A stretch of DNA of 21,791 nt from Collinsella aerofaciens. GTDB lineage: Bacteria; Actinomycetota; Coriobacteriia; Coriobacteriales; Coriobacteriaceae. The stretch covers positions 1-21,791 of the forward strand of contig NZ_JAQLEM010000035.1 in assembly GCF_028209885.1 (NCBI RefSeq), read 5' to 3'. The first letter of the stretch is position 1, and each line of letters begins with the position of its first letter. The position numbers and the translations under genes are program-made. Positions 1 to 8,807 of this stretch are shown piece after piece. The notes beneath the pieces were generated by a model that ran no database searches, had not been told where the DNA came from, and worked only from the letters and a program-made list of their open reading frames with translations.

Positions 1-194
1 CGCTTCGCGCTGCGGGGGCTCCTCCGTCCTGCGGAAAAATTTGGAGAGTAACCCTGTGCCCGGCCTGCGATAACTAAGGGGTCGCTGCGTTTATCTTGGG
101 GTGCTGCATATACAAAGCTGGAAGGGTCTGAATTGCACTTTGCCGATATATGCCCTTTTCCCTGATGGGACCGTACTTGAGGGGCGTCTTCATA
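1..194. other. Intergenic stretch, no gene seen
   Basis: I see no convincing coding frame, RNA gene or repeat in the first 194 bases. It joins the non-coding region downstream of the transketolase genes, so the gene-free stretch at this edge is 363 bases in all. The remainder (195-363) holds a long inverted repeat, a terminator-like hairpin and a short direct repeat, listed separately. Confidence 0.5.
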
Positions 195-260
195 AGTTGC
201 GGTGAAATAGGGACTGTTGAGCCTTTAAGCTGGCAAAACAGTCCTTATTTCACCGCAACT
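195..260. repeat. Long intergenic inverted repeat (24-bp arms)
   Basis: The arms are 195-218 and 237-260, pair at 23 of 24 positions, and are separated by an 18-base loop. The left arm begins AGTTGCGGTGAAATA and ends GGACTGTT. The single mismatch is the base before GGACTGTT. It lies downstream of the transketolase pair and could act as a bidirectional terminator or be a dispersed palindromic repeat. It has no T-run of its own, which favours the second reading. Confidence 0.75.
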
Positions 261-265
261 GAAAC

Positions 266-292
266 AGGGGCGCTCTCCAAGAGAGCGCCCCT
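266..292 (-). terminator. Terminator-like hairpin after the transketolase genes
   Basis: A perfect 12-bp stem (266-277 with 281-292) closes a 3-base loop. It lies about 70 bases beyond the stop of the C-terminal transketolase subunit. On the minus strand the following bases are only weakly T-rich (TGTTTC), so termination efficiency is uncertain. Confidence 0.6.
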
Positions 293-304
293 GCCGGGTT
301 TCCA

Positions 305-344
305 TAGTACTGGCGAAGCAGTTTTATAGTTCTGGCGAAGCAGT
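305..344. repeat. Short direct repeat next to the transketolase stop
   Basis: Two 18-bp copies at 305-322 and 327-344 match at 17 of 18 positions (TAGT, then A or T, then CTGGCGAAGCAGT). They begin 19 bases past the stop codon at 364. Function unknown; replication slippage is a simple explanation. Confidence 0.6.
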
Positions 345-363
345 CCTTGAGATCCGCCTTGCC

Positions 364-1305
364 TTATGCCAAGAACTCCTTGGTGGTCGCCACGATGTTG
401 GCGGCGTCCAGGCCGTACTTGTGCAGGAGCTCGGCACCCGGGCCGGACTCGCCGAAGGTGTCGTTGACGCCAATCTTCTTAAGCGGCGTCGGGCACTGCT
501 CGCACAGGACATCGGCAACGGCGCTGCCCAGGCCACCGATCACGGAGTGCTCCTCGACGGTCACGACGTGGCCGGTCTTAGTGGCGCTCTTGACGATCAG
601 GTCGGCATCGATGGGCTTGATGGTGTGCATGTTGATGACCTCGGCATCGATGCCCTCGGCAACAAGCTGCTCAGCGGCCTCGAGTGCCTCGCCGACCATC
701 AGGCCGCAGGCGATGATGGTCACGTCAGCACCCTCGCGCATGACGATGCCCTTGCCCACCTCGAACTTGTAGGTCTCGGGATCGTTGATAACCGGCGAGG
801 CCAGACGGGCAAAGCGCATGTACACGGGGCCGTCGCACTCGTAGGCGGCGCGCGTCACGGCGCGGGCCTCGACGTCGTCGGCGGGAACAATCACGGTCAT
901 GCCGGGGATGACGCGCATGAGGGCGATATCTTCGCAGCACTGGTGCGTGGCGCCGTCCTCGCCCACCGAGATGCCGGCGTGCGTGGCACCGATCTTAACG
1001 TTAAGGTGCGGATAGCCGATGGAGTTGCGGACCTGCTCAAAGGCGCGGCCGGCGGCGAACATGGCAAAGGTGCTCGCGAAGGCAACGCGACCGGTGGTTG
1101 CGATACCGGCGGCAACACCCATCAGGTTGCTCTCGGCGATGCCCACATCGAAGAAGCGGTCGGGGCAGGCCGCCTTGAACTTGCCGGTCTGCGTGGCGGC
1201 GGCCAGGTCGGCGTCGAGGACCACAAAGTCATCGTGCTCGTTGGCGAGCTCGACGAGGGCCTCGCCGTAGCTTACGCGCGTGGCGATTTTCTTGACGTCT
1301 GCCAT
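364..1305 (-). CDS. Transketolase, C-terminal subunit
   Basis: This 313-residue protein matches the C-terminal half of transketolase (pyrimidine-binding plus C-terminal domains) in families where the enzyme is split between two genes. Transketolase moves two-carbon ketol units between sugar phosphates in the non-oxidative pentose phosphate pathway. Visible signatures are DVGIAESNL near residue 53, carrying the Glu that activates thiamine diphosphate, and SVGEDGATHQ near residue 113. The Met of MADVKKIATRVS was chosen because GGAG lies 7 bases upstream; a longer frame to 1362 would run into the neighbouring gene. Only one base separates it from the N-terminal subunit gene, so the two should be co-translated and form one enzyme. 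A deoxyxylulose-phosphate-synthase-like role is less likely given the small paired architecture. Confidence 0.92.
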   Translation of the reverse strand: MADVKKIATRVSYGEALVELANEHDDFVVLDADLAAATQTGKFKAACPDRFFDVGIAESNLMGVAAGIATTGRVAFASTFAMFAAGRAFEQVRNSIGYPHLNVKIGATHAGISVGEDGATHQCCEDIALMRVIPGMTVIVPADDVEARAVTRAAYECDGPVYMRFARLASPVINDPETYKFEVGKGIVMREGADVTIIACGLMVGEALEAAEQLVAEGIDAEVINMHTIKPIDADLIVKSATKTGHVVTVEEHSVIGGLGSAVADVLCEQCPTPLKKIGVNDTFGESGPGAELLHKYGLDAANIVATTKEFLA

Positions 1306-1306
1306 C

Positions 1307-2137
1307 CTAGAGCTCCTCTCCGGCGGCCGTGAGCTCTGCCATGGCCTGCTCAAACTGTTCATCGTTGGGGGCCTTGCCGTGCCAGCCCACCTGGTTCTCC
1401 ATAAAGGACACGCCCTTGCCCTTCATGGTCTCGGCGATGATGGCGGTCGGCTGACCCTTGGTAGCGCGAGCCTCGGCAAAGGCGGCGCGAATCTGATCGA
1501 AGTCGTTGCCGTCGGCAAGCTCCACCACGTGGAACTTAAAGGCGCGGAACTTGTCGGCGAGCGGCATGGGGTCGTTGACCTCCTCGACGGGGCCGTCGAT
1601 CTGCAGGCCGTTGTGGTCGACGATCACGCAGAGGTTGTCGAGCTGCTGGTTGCCGGCAAACATGGCGGCCTCCCAGACCTGGCCCTCCTCGCTCTCGCCA
1701 TCGCCCAACAGGGCGTAGGTGCGGTAAGTATCGCCCCAGTGCTTGGCAGCAACGGCCATACCCACGGCGGCGGAGATGCCCTGGCCGAGCGAGCCGGTGG
1801 ACATGTCGACGCCCGGGGTGTCGTTCATGTTGGGATGACCCTGCAGGTGGCTACCGATATGGCGCAGCGTCTCGAGGTCCTCCTTGGGGAAGAACCCGCG
1901 CTCGGCAAGCACGGCGTACAGGCCCGGAGCGCAGTGGCCCTTGGAAAGCACAAAACGATCGCGGTCGGCCTTGCGGGGATCGGCCGGGTCGACGTTCATT
2001 TCCTCAAAGTACAGATAGGTCATGATGTCGGCAGCGCCGAGCGAACCGCCCGGATGGCCGGACTTGGCAGCGTGCACGCCGGTGACGATGCCCTTCCTTA
2101 CCTCGTTGGCAACCTTTTTGAGCTCTTCGTCGCTCAT
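1307..2137 (-). CDS. Transketolase, N-terminal subunit
   Basis: This 276-residue protein is the thiamine-diphosphate-binding half of a split transketolase. KSGHPGGS at residues 25-32 and the cofactor motif GDGE at 145-148, followed by Asn176 in DHN, are the standard family marks for Mg-diphosphate binding. The start at 2137 is supported by AAGGAAGG four bases upstream. It is the first gene of a two-gene operon: the stop is one base before the C-terminal subunit start. The 207-base gap upstream to the YitT-type gene holds its promoter; CATAAT at 2223-2228 on the minus strand is a possible -10, without a good -35. Catalysis needs both subunits because the active site forms between the two domains. 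Confidence 0.93.
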   Translation of the reverse strand: MSDEELKKVANEVRKGIVTGVHAAKSGHPGGSLGAADIMTYLYFEEMNVDPADPRKADRDRFVLSKGHCAPGLYAVLAERGFFPKEDLETLRHIGSHLQGHPNMNDTPGVDMSTGSLGQGISAAVGMAVAAKHWGDTYRTYALLGDGESEEGQVWEAAMFAGNQQLDNLCVIVDHNGLQIDGPVEEVNDPMPLADKFRAFKFHVVELADGNDFDQIRAAFAEARATKGQPTAIIAETMKGKGVSFMENQVGWHGKAPNDEQFEQAMAELTAAGEEL

Positions 2138-2344
2138 TGTGCCTTCCTTTCATCCTCATTAGACAAAATGCGCACGGCACCGAAGGTAATCCCAACACAG
2201 CCGCAATGCACGTACGTCATTCATTATGCTGGAAACTGATGGCTTTACCAGAGTTTTTATCATTATTTGAACAATTTAGCAGGCAGAACCGCTGATGAAA
2301 CGGTTTATCAATGTGAACGTCTTTTGGATGGAACGCGGTCGACC

Positions 2345-3235
2345 CTACGCGCTAATGTCCTTGAATCCCTCGCCGAAGGCTTCCGTAACGTCAGCGACCG
2401 TCACAATGGCGTGAGGATCGCGCTCGCGCACGATCGTCTTGAGGGTATTGAGCTCTCGACGGCTCACGATGACCATAATCACCGGCTTCTCGGCGCCCGA
2501 GTACATACCGGTCGCCTTAAACTTGGTGCAGCCGCGACCCAAGCCATACATGATATCGGCAGCGATATCAGGGAACTTGTCCGAGATAATGAGTACCATA
2601 CGGCGTTTGTTGCCACCATCGACCACGGCATCGATCACGTAGCCGCTAATGACCATCGAAAGGCCTGCATATAGTGCGTTTTCGATTGAAAAGACCGGAG
2701 CCGACAGCGCGCATACGGCAACATCGATCGCCATGACGGTCGAGCCCACGGGCAGTGAGGTATTACGCGAGATGATTTGGCCAATCGTGTCCGAACCGCC
2801 GGTGTTGGCGCCGGCGCGCAGCACCATGCCGTAACCGATGCCCGTAATAATGCCGCCCCACATGGCAGGGAGCATCAGGTCCGCATCCGCCAGAGGTGCT
2901 ACAAACGGGGCGAACAGATCGGTAAAGAAGCCCAGCAGCACAAAGCCCGTCGCGGTCTGCACCACGTAGAACATGCCGCCCTCGCGCATAACGACCAACA
3001 ACAGCAAGGCGTTCATCACGATCGTCTGAATACCAACGGGAAGCGATAGGCCGCGCGATGCGCCGACCGCCTGGATAATGGTGGCAAGGCCCGTAACGCC
3101 ACCGGCAGCAAGGCCGTTGGGAATCAAAAACAGGTCAGTCGCAATAGCGGCCAGAGCGCACCCCAACATAATCTGGGGCAGGTCGTGAAAGAAGTTCATC
3201 GAAAGAATGCGCTTGATGTCCAGACGATATGCCAT
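2345..3235 (-). CDS. YitT-family membrane protein (DUF161 + DUF2179)
   Basis: This 296-residue protein has an N-terminal hydrophobic half with about five or six membrane segments, including GCALAAIATDLFLIPNGLAA and WGGIITGIGYGMVLRAGA with the family-typical GANTGGSD. A soluble C-terminal domain of about 85 residues begins near KRRMVLIISDKFPDIA, as in DUF2179. The arrangement and length fit the YitT/YpjC family of inner-membrane proteins, whose transport substrate is not established. The start is the Met of MAYRLDIKRIL, preceded by GGGAGG four bases away; an upstream Met at 3259 lies inside a terminator-like hairpin and was not used. It is separated from prfB by terminator-like hairpins, so it is probably transcribed alone. 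Confidence 0.88.
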   Translation of the reverse strand: MAYRLDIKRILSMNFFHDLPQIMLGCALAAIATDLFLIPNGLAAGGVTGLATIIQAVGASRGLSLPVGIQTIVMNALLLLVVMREGGMFYVVQTATGFVLLGFFTDLFAPFVAPLADADLMLPAMWGGIITGIGYGMVLRAGANTGGSDTIGQIISRNTSLPVGSTVMAIDVAVCALSAPVFSIENALYAGLSMVISGYVIDAVVDGGNKRRMVLIISDKFPDIAADIMYGLGRGCTKFKATGMYSGAEKPVIMVIVSRRELNTLKTIVRERDPHAIVTVADVTEAFGEGFKDISA

Positions 3236-3245
3236 GCTGCCTCCC

Positions 3246-3275
3246 TCAAAAAAGCGCACCCCATCGGATGCGCTT
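3246..3275 (-). terminator. Hairpin with T6 just upstream of the YitT-type gene
   Basis: On the minus strand AAGCGCA (3275-3269) pairs with TGCGCTT (3258-3252), and a run of six T follows. It sits between prfB and the YitT-type gene and ends only two bases before that gene's GGGAGG. The simplest reading is the prfB terminator. A possible -10 (TAGAAT on the minus strand, 3296-3301) lies upstream of the hairpin, so it could instead lie in the leader of the YitT-type mRNA. Confidence 0.65.
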
Positions 3276-3311
3276 CGAACTTCTTGCTGTATTCGATTCT
3301 ACCGATTCGCC

Positions 3312-3406
3312 GAGCAAAAACCACCCCTGCGCAGGGTTTGCTCTGGATACAAAACCACCCTGCTCGGAGGGTTTTAATCCATTTCCACATAAACCGGGCG
3401 GTTTAT
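3312..3406. repeat. Cluster of three related hairpins after prfB
   Basis: Three palindromic units follow one another. The first has arms GAGCAAA/TTTGCTC (3312-3318, 3337-3343) around CCCTGCGCAGGG (3325-3336). The second, near 3351-3375, has ACCACCCT and GGAGGGTTTT. The third is ATAAACCG/CGGTTTAT (3389-3396, 3399-3406) and overlaps the prfB stop codon. All share an AAACC...GGTTT theme. They may act together as a terminator and mRNA 3'-end stabiliser for secA-prfB. Confidence 0.6.
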
Positions 3407-4550
3407 GCAGACGGGGTCTCCGCGTCGGCGTTGCCGGTGGCCCAGCGATGGTAGCCAATAACAAACGGGTCCAGGTCGCCATCGTCAAGAACTGCCTCGA
3501 CGTTGCTGGTCTCAACGCCCGAGCGCAGATCCTTGACCATCTGGTACGGGTAGAGCACGTAGCTGCGGATCTGGTTGCCAAAACCAATCGTGGTTTTGGG
3601 TCCGCGAATCTCATCCAGGGCCTCGGCGCGCTTCTCGAGCTCAATCTCGTACAGGCGAGCCTTGAGGATCTGCATGCACGCGGCCTTGTTCTGGATCTGG
3701 CTGCGCTCGTTTTGGCAGGTAACCACAATGCCGCTGGGGAAATGCGTCACGCGCACGGCGGAGTCGGTGGTGTTGACGCCCTGACCGCCCGGGCCGCTCG
3801 CGTGGTACACGTCCACGCGGATGTCGTCGGGACTGATTTCGATGTCGATATCATCGGGTAGCACGGGGATGACCTCGACGCCGGCAAACGTGGTCTGGCG
3901 GCGCTTCTTGTCGTCGGTGGGGCTAATGCGAACCAAGCGGTGAACGCCGGCCTCGGCGCGCAGCATGCCAAATGCGTCCTTGCCCTCGACGGTAAAGGTC
4001 GCACGGTCAATGCCGATGACCTCGGCCGCGGGACAGTCGTTGATGGTGACCTTCCAGCCGCGACGCTGGCAGTACTTCATGTACATCTTAAAGAGCATGA
4101 AGGTCCAGTCCTGGGCCTCCAGACCACCCTGTCCGGGCTTGATGGTCACAATGGCATCGCCGTGATCGAACTCACCGGTAAACCAGCTCGAAAGCTCAAG
4201 CTCGTCGATAGCGCGGGCCAGGCGTTCTGCCGTAGCGGCAGCCTCCTCGCGCAATGCGGCGGCGTCGGGGTCATCCCCCATCTCCTCGGCAAGCTCCAGC
4301 GCGGCGCGGGCATCGGAAAGCTCGCCGCGCGCGGTATCCACGGCAGCGATATCTTCCTTGGTGCGCGCGATCTCCTCCATGGTGGCACGGGCGGCGTCGG
4401 CGTCATCCCAAAAGCCGGGGGCCACGCTTTTAGCCTCGAGCTCGGTCACGCGCGTGCGCTTTTCGTCCAAATGGAGATACGACTCGACCTCGCCGAGCCG
4501 GTCCGCAAACGCGTCCAGCTCGGCGGGCGTTACCTCTAAAGCCTCAGCCA

Positions 4551-4551
<1 letters not shown>
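3403..4551 (-). CDS. prfB: Peptide chain release factor 2 (RF2)
   Basis: This 382-residue class I release factor recognises UGA and UAA stop codons and triggers peptide release at the ribosome. The catalytic GGQ is at residues 255-257 within GPGGQGVN, followed by the conserved AVRVTH. The equivalent of the RF2 anticodon tripeptide SPF reads SPT at 210-212, five residues after the E. coli numbering, the same offset as GGQ. The N-terminal helical domain is rich in Ala and Glu. The frame is continuous, so the UGA-dependent +1 frameshift of many bacterial prfB genes is absent. The ATG shares one base with the secA stop (TAATG), implying translational coupling. A hairpin overlaps its own stop codon. 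Confidence 0.95.
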
Positions 4552-7358
<2,807 letters not shown>

Positions 7359-7419
7359 GTGGTTTTCCTTTTTGGCCATCGCCCACGCCGTGCAGCTGCG
7401 GGCGAGTTAAACACAGATG

Positions 7420-7468
7420 ATTGTACTTTAGCCAAACAAGGCGCGGCCTATACGGTCGAGCTCGACCG
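7420..7468 (-). promoter_or_regulatory. Likely secA promoter with a perfect 16-bp palindrome
   Basis: TACAAT on the minus strand (7420-7425) is a good -10 about 60 bases upstream of the secA start. No convincing -35 was found at the right distance. Just upstream, 7453-7468 reads CGGTCGAGCTCGACCG, a perfect palindrome abutting the expected -35 zone and so placed like an operator. Which protein would bind it is unknown. Confidence 0.5.
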
Positions 7469-7487
7469 CCACGTAATAACTACGACC

Positions 7488-7583
7488 AACCTGCCACAAT
7501 GGGACAGGTTAATTTTGGCAGGTCTATCTGGGCAAACGCCGCCTCTCTGCCATGTGGTGCCATGGGGACAGGTTAGTTTGCAC
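7488..7583. repeat. Intergenic GGGACAGGTT repeat pair
   Basis: GGGACAGGTT occurs at 7501-7510 and 7565-7574 in the same orientation, each followed by a similar stretch (TAATTTTG and TAGTTTGC). The first copy also forms a hairpin with AACCTG at 7488-7493. No gene lies here. It belongs to the GGGGAC-containing intergenic motifs that recur through the window. Confidence 0.6.
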
Positions 7584-7587
7584 TAAT

Positions 7588-7630
7588 TTAAAAAGAAAAA
7601 GGGCCGCGCACCCAAACGGATGCACGGCCC
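7588..7630 (-). terminator. rpmE terminator
   Basis: On the minus strand GGGCCGTGCA (7630-7621) pairs with TGCGCGGCCC (7610-7601) with one mismatch, and a T-rich run (TTTTTCTTTT) follows. It lies about 40 bases past the rpmE stop and is a standard intrinsic terminator. Confidence 0.88.
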
Positions 7631-7667
7631 TTATGCCATGAATGCGAGCGATTCCGCGGCGAGCTAT

Positions 7668-8093
7668 TTACTCAGCGGCCTCGGTGGTCTCGGCCTCGGC
7701 AGCGGCCTCCTCGACGGGAGCCTCTGCGGGAGCCTCGGCGGCCTGCTTGGCAGCCTCCTCGGCGAACTTAGCGGCACGCTTAGCCTTCTCGGCAGCCTTA
7801 GCCTCAGCGGCGGCCTTGCGAGCGGCCTCGGCCTCAGCAGCCTTGGCGGCCTTGGCAGCCTTGGCCTCCTCGGCCTTCTTGAGCTGGGCGGCAGCGGCGC
7901 CACCGAACTTGTCGGCGAAGCGCTGGACGCGTCCACCGGTGTCGACGAACTTCTGCTGGCCGGTGTAGAACGGGTGGCACTCGTTGCAAAGCTCGACCTT
8001 CATCTCGGACACGGTAGCGTGCGTCTTGAAGGTGTTGCCGCAGGAGCACGTCACCGTGCACTCGACATACTGGGGATGGATACCCTGCTTCAT
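7668..8093 (-). CDS. rpmE: 50S ribosomal protein L31 with a long Ala/Glu/Lys tail
   Basis: Residues 1 to about 70 are a zinc-type L31, a protein of the large subunit's central protuberance that bridges to the 30S head. KQGIHPQY opens the protein and Cys16, Cys18, Cys36 and Cys39 (in CSC and CNECHPF) match the zinc ligands; Cys12 is extra. Ordinary L31 has about 65-85 residues, but this one has 141: from near residue 68 it continues as a low-complexity tail of Ala, Glu and Lys, turning acidic and Pro-containing at the end. AAGGAG lies seven bases before the ATG. It has its own promoter, leader and terminator, so it is probably monocistronic. Confidence 0.95.
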   Translation of the reverse strand: MKQGIHPQYVECTVTCSCGNTFKTHATVSEMKVELCNECHPFYTGQQKFVDTGGRVQRFADKFGGAAAAQLKKAEEAKAAKAAKAAEAEAARKAAAEAKAAEKAKRAAKFAEEAAKQAAEAPAEAPVEEAAAEAETTEAAE

Positions 8094-8171
8094 GGTAGGA
8101 CTCCTTATTGGTCAGGCGCTGGTTACCGATCAGCGCATAAGGCGTCTTGGTTTCCGACCAAGACAACAAAC
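8094..8171 (-). promoter_or_regulatory. rpmE 5' leader with two hairpins, L31-leader candidate
   Basis: The expected transcript begins near 8171. A first hairpin pairs GTCTTGG with CCAAGAC (8144-8150, 8158-8164). A second pairs GCGCTG with CAGCGC (8116-8121, 8131-8136). The ribosome binding site AAGGAG is at 8106-8101. Structured rpmE leaders that bind L31 for feedback control have been described in several phyla, including, as I recall, a coriobacterial class. I infer this is one from position and shape only. Confidence 0.55.
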
Positions 8172-8177
8172 TCGGCT

Positions 8178-8206
8178 ATGGTACCACGGCGCCGCGTGTC
8201 CCACAA
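8178..8206 (-). promoter_or_regulatory. rpmE promoter
   Basis: On the minus strand TTGTGG (8206-8201) and TACCAT (8183-8178) are separated by 17 bases, a good vegetative-type promoter. It lies upstream of the two-hairpin leader and gives a leader of about 78 bases. Confidence 0.6.
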
Positions 8207-8287
8207 AAGGTTCACGGTCTTTTCGGAACGACACGAATCTGACCCATCGAAACACATCTCCACCGTTCCTTCAACTGGGAAAATGCC

Positions 8288-8318
8288 GTCCCCGGGGCCT
8301 GAGAAGGGCCCCGGGGAC
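8288..8318. repeat. Perfect 12-bp GTCCCC hairpin abutting the left island repeat
   Basis: GTCCCCGGGGCC (8288-8299) pairs perfectly with GGCCCCGGGGAC (8307-8318) around a 7-base loop. It shares its last base with the left 64-bp direct repeat. No T-run follows on either strand, so it does not look like a terminator. It carries the GTCCCC/GGGGAC theme seen in other gaps. Confidence 0.7.
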
Positions 8319-8381
8319 GTTCGACTGACTGCGGGAACGGCCTTTCCGCTCAATGTGTTCGGCTGAGATCGGAAATCAACC
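8318..8381 (+). repeat. Left 64-bp direct repeat (attL-like)
   Basis: This 64-bp stretch recurs in the same orientation at 15557-15620 with only two differences: A versus G at position 7 and T versus G in CCT(T/G)TCCG. The homology stops sharply at its right edge. Both copies contain a second imperfect GTTCGGCTGA unit 38 bases after the first. Position at the edges of an accessory block, with a recombinase relic beside the other copy, suggests att sites. A dispersed intergenic repeat remains possible. Confidence 0.85.
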
Positions 8382-8382
8382 A

Positions 8383-8401
8383 AACTGAACCAGGTTCAGT
8401 T
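8383..8401. promoter_or_regulatory. 19-bp palindrome just inside the left repeat
   Basis: AACTGAACCAGGTTCAGTT has perfect 8-base arms around CAG. It starts two bases inside the left direct repeat and is absent beside the right copy. It resembles a TetR-type operator in shape or a recombinase core site. No gene start lies immediately next to it, so the role is open. Confidence 0.4.
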
Positions 8402-8409
8402 GACATGGT

Positions 8410-8446
8410 TAAAAACGAGGGGCGACGCTTTTGCGTCACCCCTCGT
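8410..8446 (-). terminator. Terminator of the ABC/peptide operon
   Basis: On the minus strand a 14-bp stem (8446-8433 with 8428-8415, one G-T pair) with a 4-base loop is followed by a T-run. It starts 16 bases after the stop of the small secreted protein and marks the end of the cassette's transcript. Very strong intrinsic terminator. Confidence 0.92.
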
Positions 8447-8461
8447 CCCGGCCGGGTTGCT

Positions 8462-8806
8462 TTAGTTGTACACACGGTAGTTACACTTGAACTGGGTTAT
8501 GTGTCCATAGCTGGAGCGGTACCAACCCGATGTATAGCTGATTACTTCTGGGCCTAGATATTCGTATCTCTTGTTGTAGCGAAGCTGACGGTAGGTCGTG
8601 TCGTACTCTGCTACGTAAAACGTGTCTCCAGAGAAGGCTTTGTACCGGTCTTTAACCGTCGAAGCCATGTACGCGGGTTCGACATCGCCTTTCTCTCCGT
8701 TGAGCGCATAGACGGGTGCCGCGATTCCGCATAAAGCGGTTGCCACGAGGATGGCGTAGACAGCCATGCGCGACGCATTGGACTTCAGCTGTTCAAATAG
8801 TTTCAT
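8462..8806 (-). CDS. Small secreted Tyr-rich protein, bacteriocin-like candidate
   Basis: I do not recognise the family. The 114-residue protein has a classical Sec signal: basic N-region, hydrophobic stretch AVYAILVATALCGIAAP and a cleavage site after VYA at residue 34. The predicted mature part has 80 residues with 13 Tyr, one Cys (74 of the mature form), slight positive charge and a C-terminal block (SGWYRSSYGH...NYRVYN) rich in aromatic residues. The ATG at 8806 has GGGAGG eight bases upstream; a GTG at 8815 is less likely. The fused ABC transporter's stop is one base before this ATG, so the two are translationally coupled. Last gene before the terminator. It could be a secreted antimicrobial peptide, a signal peptide sensed by the transporter, or a cell-surface accessory protein. 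Loose resemblance to lactococcin 972-type peptides is not strong enough to name it. Confidence 0.75.
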   Translation of the reverse strand: MKLFEQLKSNASRMAVYAILVATALCGIAAPVYALNGEKGDVEPAYMASTVKDRYKAFSGDTFYVAEYDTTYRQLRYNKRYEYLGPEVISYTSGWYRSSYGHITQFKCNYRVYN

Positions 8807-8807
8807 G

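Noticed and set aside
7359..7379. secA start at the upstream ATG (7379)
   Set aside because: It adds only MAKKENH and lacks a ribosome binding site, whereas the ATG at 7358 has AAGG at good spacing. It is kept as an alternative only.
8123..8383. Two minus-strand frames (8123-8383 and 15503-15748) encoding the same VDFRSQPNTLSG segment
   Set aside because: The shared peptide simply reflects the 64-bp direct repeat read through. Outside the repeat the two frames are unrelated, and neither has a ribosome binding site.
8462..8806. Naming the small secreted protein a lactococcin 972 family bacteriocin
   Set aside because: The Sec signal and ABC neighbours fit, and there is a loose aromatic pattern, but I cannot align a family signature with confidence.
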